Below are positions 7,695 through 15,279 of a stretch of DNA of 43,497 bases, in pieces (position 1 is the stretch's first letter; the number at the start of each line of letters is the position of its first letter). The position numbers and the translations under genes were made by a program. This DNA is from Phytopseudomonas flavescens. Lineage in GTDB: Bacteria; Pseudomonadota; Gammaproteobacteria; Pseudomonadales; Pseudomonadaceae. The stretch is from positions 1 to 43,497 of the forward strand of contig NZ_FNDG01000026.1 in the NCBI RefSeq assembly GCF_900100535.1, read 5' to 3'. The notes under the pieces were generated by a model, which worked only from the letters and a program-made list of their open reading frames with translations, searched no databases and was not told the DNA's origin.

Positions 7695-8177
7695 GGGTGC
7701 CTCCGGGGTTTGGTTTTCGTGGTTCAGCGCGGTAAGCAGGAAATTCGGCTTATTGGTGATCCCGGCGCTGACCAGCAAGGCAATGCGCGTGGTGTCCGGG
7801 TCGTAGTCGAAAACGGGGGAAAGAAAGCGGTACTCGCGATTGGCCACCTGCAGAGCGGCGCGGGCGTTCCAGTCAACGCGGCCCCACAGGGCACCGTCGC
7901 GGATCTCCAACTGTTTGATCCATGCACCGGCCGGGGCTTCTTCGCCCTTGGGGGCTTTGAGCTGGGTGGAGTGTTCCCAGTCGATGGGCAGATCGATGGC
8001 GCGACCGGTGAAAGAGGAAACCACCAGGTTCTGTGCAGGTTCGTCGAACAGCCACTGGCGGCCATCACGACCGCGCACCACCGGGCCAGCTGGAATCAGC
8101 TCGACCCAATCCGGCGCTTGACCATCTGGGGTCAGCGCTGCGGAGAGGTCGGTATTAAGTGCGAGTTGAGTTTTCAT
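7194..8177 (-). CDS. phage head maturation protease with scaffold domain (Mu gpI-like)
   Basis: A 327-residue Mu gpI-type protein. The N-terminal 150 residues hold the protease-like region (LIPAGPVVRGRDGRQWLFDEP, IDLPIDWEHSTQ, YRFLSPVFDYDPDT); the WEHST block carries a candidate catalytic His. The C-terminal half (from about residue 162) is a charged, helical scaffold with an Ala/Glu/Lys-rich coiled region, and it can also be translated separately from an internal start. It would cleave the scaffold and prohead proteins during head maturation. The gene start is wrapped in an 8-bp hairpin with no clear Shine-Dalgarno sequence, which is unusual for a morphogenetic gene. Confidence 0.8.
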   Translation of the reverse strand: MKTQLALNTDLSAALTPDGQAPDWVELIPAGPVVRGRDGRQWLFDEPAQNLVVSSFTGRAIDLPIDWEHSTQLKAPKGEEAPAGAWIKQLEIRDGALWGRVDWNARAALQVANREYRFLSPVFDYDPDTTRIALLVSAGITNKPNFLLTALNHENQTPEAPMPLSVALAAVLGLTVDDSEDQAIAAITKLKATAQAANSEHSNIERYMPRADYDAVLLRATNAEQALVSTKKAEREKTVDAEIEAALKAGKITPATTDYHRAACQEEGGLERFRSFVAAAPVVGDPSDLVERKPNKTATALNSEQQAMCVQLGVDPVEFAKTLQSEA

Positions 8178-8195
8178 GCCGCCATGGTGGCGGCA
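8177..8195 (-). promoter_or_regulatory. hairpin overlapping the protease start codon
   Basis: TGCCGCCA and TGGCGGCA pair perfectly around a TGG loop and touch the ATG of the protease gene. No clear ribosome-binding site lies upstream of that ATG. The hairpin could restrain protease initiation relative to the scaffold start. It is a sequence observation only; the function is inferred. Confidence 0.35.
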
Positions 8196-8230
8196 CTAGG
8201 TCAGGCGGGGAGTTTCAGGAGGGTTTAAGG

Positions 8231-8827
8231 CTACTCAGGAACTCGGCCAACGAAATCTACGCAGAAATTTTTAGCGGCCTCGATCCAACTTTCGACCTGC
8301 TCAGGGCTGATGTGGGCGAACTGATACTGACCTCGGCCCACAATCTCAGAGCGATCTGCGCGATGAACAATCTTATGCCGACGCTTCATCATCAGATCGA
8401 TCACCGCGAAATGATGATTCACATCCGTTGGTAATACCCCAACGTTCATGCAGAGAGCAGCTATCTCTTTGGGGTTGTTGTAGTTCGATTTTTCCAGCTC
8501 GTCATTCACAGATTCGGCGATCACTTGATCCACCGTCTTCCCTCGGTGTGCAGCTAGCGCCCCTAGCGCAACCTTTTTTCCCTCACCTGGAAGGAAGAGG
8601 TTATCCAGGTAAGTTGAGCCTGCGAGAGGAAGTTTCCAGTAAGCGGTACTCCTCAAAACTTCTTCAACACTCGCATGGATGAACACGACAGCAGCACGAA
8701 GTACGTCCGTCTTCGCATGCCCGCGCCTCCCCCTGCCAGTCCCCTTTAGGTGAGTCTTGTAAATCATCACCAGCGTCTCTGCACGGGCAAGGTTTACTTC
8801 CATTCGGTCTAATATCAGTTGCTTCAT
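8231..8827 (-). CDS. HEPN-domain-like accessory protein (moron)
   Basis: A 198-residue protein inserted between the G-like morphogenesis gene and the protease gene, which are adjacent in Mu. It has no place in Mu head assembly. The central region is helical (DVLRAAVVFIHASVEEVLRS), and residues 149-155 (RRHKIVH) contain an R-X4-H motif, the signature of HEPN ribonucleases such as those in toxin-antitoxin and phage-defence systems. The base composition is visibly more A/T-rich than its neighbours, which fits separate acquisition. Two TCTAACGC direct repeats lie upstream of its start, suggesting its own regulation. No antitoxin gene is visible next to it. Assignment to the RiboL-PSP-HEPN group is likely but unverified; it could also be a catalytically inactive HEPN protein. 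Confidence 0.6.
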   Translation of the reverse strand: MKQLILDRMEVNLARAETLVMIYKTHLKGTGRGRRGHAKTDVLRAAVVFIHASVEEVLRSTAYWKLPLAGSTYLDNLFLPGEGKKVALGALAAHRGKTVDQVIAESVNDELEKSNYNNPKEIAALCMNVGVLPTDVNHHFAVIDLMMKRRHKIVHRADRSEIVGRGQYQFAHISPEQVESWIEAAKNFCVDFVGRVPE

Positions 8828-8862
8828 CCTTGGAACCTCAAGAGCTGTCGGCTTAAGGCAAA

Positions 8863-8881
8863 TCTAACGCATCTCTAACGC
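8863..8881 (-). repeat. TCTAACGC direct repeats upstream of the HEPN-like gene
   Basis: TCTAACGC occurs at 8863-8870 and again at 8874-8881, starting 11 bases apart and so on one face of the helix. The pair lies 35-55 bases upstream of the start of the HEPN-like gene. Such spacing suits a dimeric regulator or an activator site; no regulator has been identified. Confidence 0.4.
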
Positions 8882-8958
8882 AGATGGCAGGTTGCTGCTA
8901 TACCTTGGGCTGCAGCCTTACGGTTAAGCCCCTTAGCGCGCCTGATTGGTAGCCGCCC

Positions 8959-9432
8959 CTACACTGGAAGTAACCAGCTTTCGACGATAGCGAGAATCTC
9001 GGTTTCATCCTCAGCAGAAAGTCCCAAGTAGGGGCGTGCTGGAATGTCCCCCCACGGAATAGGCGACCCGCGACGATTGCGGCCTGATGCTCCAGCCTTT
9101 TGCCCGAACTGGTGCACGGCACCGTAGGGTCGATCCGTACCGAACAGCAGTTCGTCGCCCTCAACCTGGCCACGCAAGGTGTCCTGCAGGTCTCCGCTTT
9201 CACGTAGGGTGCGTGGGCTTTTCTTCTTGGCCAGGGTGGATGGTGCCAAAGGTGCCCAGGGCGAACCGTCCGGAGCGACCTGCTGGCTGAACCGCTCATC
9301 AGTGGATTGGTGCAGGTACTCGCGGATATCCTCCAGCGGCGTACGCAGATCGTCCATGCGCTCGGCCAGCTTGGCCAGCATCTCGCCAACCTGGCTGCTA
9401 TCTACCTCTACATCCAACGTTGCGCCGGCCAT
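8959..9432 (-). CDS. phage virion morphogenesis protein (Mu gpG-like)
   Basis: A 157-residue protein of the Mu gpG/tail-completion family, directly downstream of MuF. It starts MAGATLDVEVDSSQVGEMLAKLAERMDDL and contains SPWAPLAPSTLAKKKSP and the conserved AVHQFGQKAGASGR and IPARPYLGLSAEDE blocks, which identify the family clearly. The ATG has AGGAAGG at good spacing. In Mu, gpG is needed for late head or tail joining steps. Confidence 0.8.
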   Translation of the reverse strand: MAGATLDVEVDSSQVGEMLAKLAERMDDLRTPLEDIREYLHQSTDERFSQQVAPDGSPWAPLAPSTLAKKKSPRTLRESGDLQDTLRGQVEGDELLFGTDRPYGAVHQFGQKAGASGRNRRGSPIPWGDIPARPYLGLSAEDETEILAIVESWLLPV

Positions 9433-9508
9433 CGAACCTTCCTACTATTAAGCTTCGCCCATTGGCTGAGCTGTTCCCGCCAGAACCTCCAGGCCTACAG
9501 CCAGGGTG

Positions 9509-9532
9509 AACCACGTGTGGCGGCGCGTGGTT
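9509..9532 (+). other. hairpin followed by T-run, downstream of MuF
   Basis: AACCACG and CGTGGTT form a 7-bp stem around a 10-base loop, and six T residues follow on the plus strand. It resembles a factor-independent terminator facing opposite to the phage operon. On the minus strand it sits immediately after the MuF stop codon without a T-tail. It might block antisense transcription into the MuF gene. Confidence 0.35.
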
Positions 9533-9534
9533 TT

Positions 9535-10809
9535 TTATTGCCCGCGTTTATAGAGCCGCACGCCCAGGCGTAGCCGCTCCAGATAGTCGGGGTCTTTGGC
9601 ATCAGGGGCAAATGTTGTAATGCCGTCCCACCCATCGTCGCCAACCTCGAACACGGCCAGCGCTGGCACGGGCTCGCCCTCAACGTTGAAGCGGCTTATA
9701 TAGCGGCGGCGCACTACAGCCTTGCTCTGGGCGTATTGCCATTCCAACCGCACCCACACTTCATCGGGCGACTTGAGTGCGTCAGCCAACAGCAGCAGCT
9801 CACGCGCATGGCCACGCTTGCTGATCTTGAGCTTGCCCGTTTTGGTATTGGTGAACATTTCCCGACCGATGACGACAGCATCGCCGGTCACGTCCCTGAA
9901 CACCGCAGGCTGCTCGGCGGTGGCGCCGAACTCGTCAAGAAAGCGACTTAGATACTGTTCGTCCTCCAGTCCCTCGGGTAGCAGGCGCTCTGCCTTGGCA
10001 GGCCTTGGCGGTGGTAGCGCTGCTGACGGCTGCCGGTTGGGCAGTCCTGCACCAGTCGCGCTGCTGGCCCGGCCGGTAGGATCTGGTAATGGGTCTACTG
10101 CTCGCAGAGGCGGCACTGCCTCGGATAGTCGCGAGCGACCAGGGGCGTAGTCGAAGCCTGGATCAATGCCCTTTGGCAGTCGCACAGTTCGCGGGCCGCT
10201 GGGGCTGTTCTTGCCGATCACGTGGTCTTCATACTCGATGGCAGGCGAGCTGCCGACTGCCAGGCCTTGGCGCTCCAGGTCGCGCTCGCTGAGCATGAAC
10301 TTCTTGCACTTGCAGCCCCAGCCGTTTTGCGGGCTATGAGTCGCCCAGAACGGATCATCCAGCGGCAGCACCAAGCCGTTCCAGGCCAAGTGTTGGGGGC
10401 GCGGATTGGCGCTGTCGCCGTGGCGATACAAGCCATAAGGCCGGCGCTTGCGTAGCGCAGGGTCAGCCATCTGCGCTTCCCGGCCAGCGTTGTAGCTTTG
10501 GCGCAGGTTGGTTTCGTAAATGACGCGAGTACGCCAGCCACGGCCGCCGTTGTACTGCCAGCCGTGTTGCTCGACCACCTTGTCGAAGTTCTGCCTGAAT
10601 TGTTCAAGCGTGCCGCCGCTGGTAATGACCTTTTCAACAGCACCACGTAGATCAGCCAGCAGTGCACGCTTGTTGGCACCGGCCACTACAAAAGCGTAGT
10701 CATGTTCCTGCTGATAAATATCAGTCCAAGAGCTGGTTGGTAAATCAATCTTGTTTTTGAAATAATCAATCTGTTCACGGAACGGAATAGATCCATGGGA
10801 AACTGCCAT
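9535..10809 (-). CDS. MuF minor head protein with C-terminal PBECR2-like nuclease-fold domain
   Basis: A 424-residue protein. Residues about 40-180 form the MuF domain (YAFVVAGANKRALLADLR, TRVIYETNLRQSYNAGREAQ, HSPQNGWGCKC), which is injected or packaged with DNA and needed for head morphogenesis. A Pro-rich linker (about 235-275) leads to a separate C-terminal domain from about 300 to the end. That domain has VFRDVTGDAVVIGREMF, LADALKSPDEVWVRLEWQ, RRRYISRF, WDGITTFAP and LGVRLYKRG, the pattern of the PBECR2 phage nuclease fold (Barnase/EndoU/colicin E5-D/RelE-like) found on MuF and polyvalent proteins. The extension may be a toxin delivered with the DNA. The start was placed at ATG 10809 rather than a GTG two codons earlier. 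Confidence 0.8.
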   Translation of the reverse strand: MAVSHGSIPFREQIDYFKNKIDLPTSSWTDIYQQEHDYAFVVAGANKRALLADLRGAVEKVITSGGTLEQFRQNFDKVVEQHGWQYNGGRGWRTRVIYETNLRQSYNAGREAQMADPALRKRRPYGLYRHGDSANPRPQHLAWNGLVLPLDDPFWATHSPQNGWGCKCKKFMLSERDLERQGLAVGSSPAIEYEDHVIGKNSPSGPRTVRLPKGIDPGFDYAPGRSRLSEAVPPLRAVDPLPDPTGRASSATGAGLPNRQPSAALPPPRPAKAERLLPEGLEDEQYLSRFLDEFGATAEQPAVFRDVTGDAVVIGREMFTNTKTGKLKISKRGHARELLLLADALKSPDEVWVRLEWQYAQSKAVVRRRYISRFNVEGEPVPALAVFEVGDDGWDGITTFAPDAKDPDYLERLRLGVRLYKRGQ

Positions 10810-10851
10810 ACACACCTACTATCGCTTTGAATCCACAGGAAGGGTCAATGT

Positions 10852-11094
10852 ATGTTGATAAAGCACGTTCGGCGTCTCTTAGCAGTTACAGGCGCACTAA
10901 TGGCTGTTATGGGCGCTTCGGTTGTCTATCAACTAGGACGACTTCAGGAACAACTCCACTCCATTGATGTTTCGGATCAGCCTGGCTATCGAGCGTTGGT
11001 AGCTGATATGTTGAATCTAGGCTCACAGGGTAATTTCTTTATCGCTGTTGCCGCTGGTCTTAGCGCTCTGGCAGTTCTCCTTTCTGACAAGTAG
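10852..11094 (+). CDS. small two-helix membrane protein on the opposite strand (moron)
   Basis: An 80-residue protein encoded against the phage operon in the gap between portal and MuF. It has two hydrophobic segments (about 8-28, LLAVTGALMAVMGASVVYQLG, and 59-76, GNFFIAVAAGLSALAVLL) separated by an acidic/polar stretch (LQEQLHSIDVSDQPGYRALVADM). AGGAAGGG lies about ten bases upstream of the ATG. I do not recognise a family. A lone plus-strand gene inside a minus-strand morphogenetic cluster is typical of a moron expressed from the prophage. Superinfection exclusion or an immunity role toward the neighbouring MuF domain are possible but unsupported. Confidence 0.6.
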   Translation: MLIKHVRRLLAVTGALMAVMGASVVYQLGRLQEQLHSIDVSDQPGYRALVADMLNLGSQGNFFIAVAAGLSALAVLLSDK

Positions 11095-12654
11095 CTATAG
11101 GCCACGCACCACATCCCACCGCCCAGCCAACTGAGCAGCCGCCATACCATCGGCCATCGCATCAGCTAACTGGGCGGTATTCATTCCTGGGTACACCTCG
11201 ATTAGCCGATCCCGAAACTCTTCCAGTGTGGATACCGAGTCCAGCAGTTCGCGAATATCGTCCACCATGTCATCCATCGAACCTGCCACTGCCTGCTCAA
11301 GGGTGCGCACTTGGTTGTCGACGATATCGGGGGGAGCAGCCGTTCGGGCTGGCAGTTCCCGGTTTGTGGCTTGAGCCAGTGCGGGCACCTCAATCGGCAT
11401 CGAGCCAGGTGCACGTAACAGCTTGGCGCCCTTGTCTGGTTCAGGCAGGTTCAGCTTGTCGCGGATGACCGACTGCTCGACCTCCAGGCCCATAGGCACC
11501 AGACCCTTGAGCGCACTGACCAGCGCCTTGATGTCTTCGGGGTTGGGCACCACCACGACCAGCTTCGGATAGCCGCGCCCAGGTGCGAAGTTCAGGTCGC
11601 ACCAAGGCCGCACTAAGCTGCGATTGAGTGTGTTGCTCAGCGCTTTGGCATCGGCCTCTAGTAGATCCAGACGAATGCCGTCATGCACGCGGGCCTGGGC
11701 CATGCTGCTGCCATCGTCGGCCGTCATGGTCTGGCCGAGAATGCCCTTGCTGATCTGCTTGTCCCACCACTCTGCCAAGCCTTTGAAGAAGTCACCGGCC
11801 CCGGCGACCTGTACCGCTTGGGTGAAGTCAATGCGCATGCTGTCCGGGATCACTGCCGCTGCGTCGCTGCCTAGGTTGGCCACGGCAGACATCAACACAC
11901 CGATGTCATCCTTGCTTGCGCCTGGCCCGTAGCGGCCCACACGCATCGGCATGCCAAAGATGTCGGCGAAGGCCATCCAGTCTTTCCACGTCCAGGCTTT
12001 GCACATGTAGCCAACTGCAGCCAGACGGGCCAAGCCGCCACGGATCGGCAGGCCGGAACGGATACGCGGGTAGTGCACGATGAACTTGTAGGGTGCCAGC
12101 GGCAGCCCATCCATCGGAGCCGCGTCATCGAGCAGGCGCAGCTCTCGGCCGGTCTCCCGGTCGAACTGGAAGAAGCGCTGATCGCGTTCCTCAAAGCGCT
12201 CTGGTGTCCACGTCTTGCCGCTGCGATCCCAGATAATTTCGTTGACGGCGTAGCCCTTACCGAGCGCGTCGGTCAAGTCGGACTGCATCTCACCGAACTC
12301 GGGGGCGTCGACCAGCTCGCGCAACGCATCGGCACGGCGTACGTCTTCGGCGTCATCGCTGAACGCTTCGATGCGCACCTGCAGGCCGCCCAGGCCGAGA
12401 CGCCGTGTACCGAGTACCGAGGCGTAATGCAGGTCGCGCTCTTCCATCTCTTCGGCCAGGGTGAGGTAGTCGTGGGCATTTCCCTCGGCTGCGGCCTGCA
12501 GGATGGTCGCCAGCCGACCAGGGGTCAGACCACTGGCTACACTCGGGTGCCAAATCTGCCGCACGCCGGTAATGCGCGGGCCGGCCACTTCCTCGGTGAG
12601 TTGGTCGTATTCGATTGGTCGGCCGTACTGGTCGACGATGGTGGACTTAGCCAT
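11095..12654 (-). CDS. portal protein (DUF935, Mu gp29-like)
   Basis: A 519-residue portal of the DUF935 family, which forms the dodecameric DNA channel at the head vertex. It starts MAKSTIVDQYGRPIEYDQLTEE and contains GLGGLQVRIEA, WMAFADIFGMPMRVGRYGPGA, LGQTMTADDGSSMAQARVHDGIR and ANTLNRSLVRPWCDLNF-type blocks, diagnostic of the family. The ATG overlaps the terminase stop codon by one base (TAATG), which fixes the start. It is followed by MuF in the usual head order, apart from the inserted plus-strand gene. Confidence 0.87.
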   Translation of the reverse strand: MAKSTIVDQYGRPIEYDQLTEEVAGPRITGVRQIWHPSVASGLTPGRLATILQAAAEGNAHDYLTLAEEMEERDLHYASVLGTRRLGLGGLQVRIEAFSDDAEDVRRADALRELVDAPEFGEMQSDLTDALGKGYAVNEIIWDRSGKTWTPERFEERDQRFFQFDRETGRELRLLDDAAPMDGLPLAPYKFIVHYPRIRSGLPIRGGLARLAAVGYMCKAWTWKDWMAFADIFGMPMRVGRYGPGASKDDIGVLMSAVANLGSDAAAVIPDSMRIDFTQAVQVAGAGDFFKGLAEWWDKQISKGILGQTMTADDGSSMAQARVHDGIRLDLLEADAKALSNTLNRSLVRPWCDLNFAPGRGYPKLVVVVPNPEDIKALVSALKGLVPMGLEVEQSVIRDKLNLPEPDKGAKLLRAPGSMPIEVPALAQATNRELPARTAAPPDIVDNQVRTLEQAVAGSMDDMVDDIRELLDSVSTLEEFRDRLIEVYPGMNTAQLADAMADGMAAAQLAGRWDVVRGL

Positions 12655-14234
12655 TACCAGATGCCTTTCTTGGTGCGCCAACCCGCGCCGCTCTCGATGG
12701 CACGGGTGTGCCCAGCGGCGTGATTCACGCGGTGGTACTCGAAAATTTCCACTTCCTGGCGGGACGCAAAATCAGCCAGGGCCAGGGCGATACCGGCGTC
12801 ACCGTGGCGCTTGGCGCCACCTTTCTCTGTGGTGCGGGTTTCGGGAATTCGGGCAACACCTTTCACGACCCGGAAAGCCCGCACGTCGGTCACCACGTCC
12901 TTGTCGGCCGGAATGTCGTAAAGGGTGTCGTCTTCCAGATCCGCCTTGAGGCCAGGCATGTTGTCGCGATACCAGCCCTCGGTAAGCATTACCTGCTCGA
13001 TACGGTTGTAACCGAACTCGACGGCGGCAGATTCGGCGATCTGCTGGCCGTTGCCTCGGGCGTCGTGCGCGCCTTTCAGGAAGTTAGGCAGGCGACGAAC
13101 CATATAGAAGAGGATCTGCTCTTGCTGCTTGAATGGGACGTTACGCAGCTCGACGACGAAGGGCGTACGCTTGCGCAAGTCCTGCTCTTTGAGCAGCGGC
13201 CAAAACACCGAGAGGTCGCCACTACGGGCGAAGTCCATGCCGTAGAAACTCTGTACGTCTTTGGGCATAGCCTGCAGCAGCGGTAGCAGCTCACGCTCGC
13301 ACCAGTCCTGGGAGTCGGCCAGGCGCAGATACTCGGCCGTGACCTCATAGCCTTGGGGATAGGCCAGACGGAGCACGGGGGTTTCACGACTGGTGCGCTC
13401 TTCGATCAGCGCCAGGCTGAAGTAGGCGCCGCCGCCTTGGCTTGGTATGCAGTCCAGCTCTTCGTTGGCTGCATCACCATAGAAGCTGTATACGTCCGCG
13501 ACCCAGGCAGCTTCCTCTTCCTTGTCGTAGGGAATGCCCTTGCGCAGGCACACGCGCTGGTAAAGCCCATCGGCTACGGCCTCGGCGAAGGTGCAGCGGA
13601 ACAGCACGCCTTTGCGCTTCTTGGAACGGATCTCCTCAATCAGTTCATTGAACGGGTTCTCGGTGCCATTGTGGGTGCTGATCACGTGCACTTCACCGCC
13701 CCAGATCAGCAGGGCCAGTGCGGACTTCAGTAGCTCAGCCAAATCCGCATGGAATGCCGCCTCATCGATTACCACGATGCCCTGGCGACCGCGCAGGTTA
13801 GACGGCCGGCTGGTCAGCGCAACGATGCGGTGGCCGCTGGGGAAAACAATGGTGTACGTCTTGATGTGCTTGTCCGGATCTTCATCTGGCCAGATGCCTT
13901 CCTCGATTTCTTCTGCGGCATAGTTGAACGCCCGAGCCCACAGCGCGCAGGCTTGGATGTACTCAACCGTCATGTCTTGGTTGTAGCCCAGGTAATAGAC
14001 GGTCTGGCCACCGGCCGACTTGGCCGAGGCAGCGACCAGCACGTTATCCGCCGCTTCGGCCCAGGTCAGGCCAATACGGCGGGACTTCTCGCCGACTTTG
14101 AGTGGGGCGCGAATGCCGATCCAGTGTTTCTGGTATGCGAGCAAGACGCCCGGAATATCAATCGCCTTATCCGAGCTGGATTCGATGGAAAAAGGCGAGA
14201 GGGCCTGAAGTGGCGAGGCATGAGCACTGCTCAT
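12654..14234 (-). CDS. terminase large subunit (Mu gp28-like)
   Basis: A 526-residue packaging motor. The N-terminal ATPase has a degenerate Walker A region around residues 48-58 (KVGEKSRRIGLTW) and a clear Walker B with catalytic acid at about 153-158 (IVVIDE). The C-terminal nuclease half has the YGMDFARSGDLSVF metal-binding block. Mu-type terminases couple headful packaging to cutting in host DNA flanking the integrated genome. The small terminase-like gene is separated from it by a plus-strand insert, unlike the usual tight arrangement. Confidence 0.88.
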   Translation of the reverse strand: MSSAHASPLQALSPFSIESSSDKAIDIPGVLLAYQKHWIGIRAPLKVGEKSRRIGLTWAEAADNVLVAASAKSAGGQTVYYLGYNQDMTVEYIQACALWARAFNYAAEEIEEGIWPDEDPDKHIKTYTIVFPSGHRIVALTSRPSNLRGRQGIVVIDEAAFHADLAELLKSALALLIWGGEVHVISTHNGTENPFNELIEEIRSKKRKGVLFRCTFAEAVADGLYQRVCLRKGIPYDKEEEAAWVADVYSFYGDAANEELDCIPSQGGGAYFSLALIEERTSRETPVLRLAYPQGYEVTAEYLRLADSQDWCERELLPLLQAMPKDVQSFYGMDFARSGDLSVFWPLLKEQDLRKRTPFVVELRNVPFKQQEQILFYMVRRLPNFLKGAHDARGNGQQIAESAAVEFGYNRIEQVMLTEGWYRDNMPGLKADLEDDTLYDIPADKDVVTDVRAFRVVKGVARIPETRTTEKGGAKRHGDAGIALALADFASRQEVEIFEYHRVNHAAGHTRAIESGAGWRTKKGIW

Positions 14235-14287
14235 TGCGCCACCTTCGGTGCTACGCTCTTGACGAATTGTTCTGGGAGGGACGCTAA

Positions 14288-14764
14288 ATGCTTGATTGGT
14301 TTGCAGGCGCTGTGTCGAGCGCTAATGCGGTTAAGGAAATAAGCCAAGCTCTTGTTAGTATCCGTGACGAGAGCATTGTGAAAGAACGAGTGTTCGAGCT
14401 GAACAATTGCCTGCTTGATCTTCAGCAGCAACTGATGAGCGCTCAACTTCAGCAAATGGATCTCATCAAGCGAATTGAAGAGCTGGAAAGGGAGCGTCGA
14501 CTCTCGCAATCGGCAACGGATTTCTCCGACGAATATGTCGTGCACCGTTTTACCACGGGCACTCATGCCTACATCGCAAAGACACAGGTTGACAGCGCTG
14601 ATACTGAAAAGACCTACTTTTGCTCTCGATGCTTTGAGAACGGAAAAAGGATTACTCTTCATGGGGCCGCGCGGCTTGACTGCCCTGAGTGCAAAACAAA
14701 AATTTGGACTAGGAGCTCTGCTCCGGCTGTGCGCTATACCACTGCACGTAGACCTTTCTGGTAG
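14288..14764 (+). CDS. coiled-coil and zinc-ribbon protein on the opposite strand (moron)
   Basis: A 158-residue protein encoded on the plus strand between the large and small terminase genes. Residues 1-30 form a helical start (MLDWFAGAVSSANAVKEISQAL). Residues 35-72 are a coiled-coil (LLDLQQQLMSAQLQQMDLIKRIEELERERR). The C-terminal part has two CxxC pairs, C112/C115 and C132/C135, forming a probable zinc ribbon. The gene is more A/T-rich than its neighbours. It resembles uncharacterised prophage accessory proteins with this architecture. Its function is unknown; a role in sensing or defence is speculation. Confidence 0.6.
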   Translation: MLDWFAGAVSSANAVKEISQALVSIRDESIVKERVFELNNCLLDLQQQLMSAQLQQMDLIKRIEELERERRLSQSATDFSDEYVVHRFTTGTHAYIAKTQVDSADTEKTYFCSRCFENGKRITLHGAARLDCPECKTKIWTRSSAPAVRYTTARRPFW

Positions 14765-14766
14765 CT

Positions 14767-15279
14767 TCAAGATGCTACCCCTAGAATCTCGCGCCGAATC
14801 TCCGCCACTGTTTCGGCGTTGAGCCCACCTTTCTTCGCTATTTTTTCTACTTGGCTGGCGGCGGCCTCCGCTTTGGCACGAACCTCGGCCTGCCATTTCT
14901 TCTGCACGACAGAGGCACGGCCGAGTTCAGCGACGGCCTTCGCCACTTTGGGCAGATCAATCGGCTTGCCGTCAGTCATCAGCAGCTTGAACAGATGTTC
15001 CTGCACCAAGCGCATCAGCGCCTCGTTCACGGCGCCTTCTTCGTCTGGGGCAGCAGCCACTACCGCGCGGGCTTGCTCGCTGGCTACTCGAAGAGCTGAT
15101 AGACGATCCTCGAAGGTCTGGCCATAGGCATGCAGGGCGCTCTTGCCAATGGTGAATCCACGCCCGGCCAGCTCGGCAGACAGCGCCTCATAGCCGCTGA
15201 AGTTGTTATCCACCAGCTCCCGGTCAAGCCAGGCTTTAACCTCGGGGGGCAGAGCCGCTACCTTGCTACGCGGTGGCAT
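14767..15279 (-). CDS. terminase small subunit-like protein (DUF3486, Mu gp27)
   Basis: A 170-residue DUF3486 protein. It starts MPPRSKVAALPPEVKAWLDRELVDNNFSGYEALSAELAGRGF, a helix-turn-helix-like region found at the N-terminus of this family, followed by long Ala/Glu-rich helices. By position and fold it probably recognises phage DNA for packaging together with the gp28-like subunit. Its ATG overlaps the stop of the gp26-like gene. Confidence 0.78.
   Translation of the reverse strand: MPPRSKVAALPPEVKAWLDRELVDNNFSGYEALSAELAGRGFTIGKSALHAYGQTFEDRLSALRVASEQARAVVAAAPDEEGAVNEALMRLVQEHLFKLLMTDGKPIDLPKVAKAVAELGRASVVQKKWQAEVRAKAEAAASQVEKIAKKGGLNAETVAEIRREILGVAS

Noticed and set aside
12073..12723. 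Plus-strand frame of 216 codons within the portal gene
   Set aside because: Antisense shadow of a well-supported portal gene.
14231..14896. Minus-strand frame of 221 codons opposite the zinc-ribbon gene
   Set aside because: Would restore operon direction, but the plus-strand product has a coiled-coil and paired CxxC motifs while this frame shows no domain and overlaps both terminase genes.
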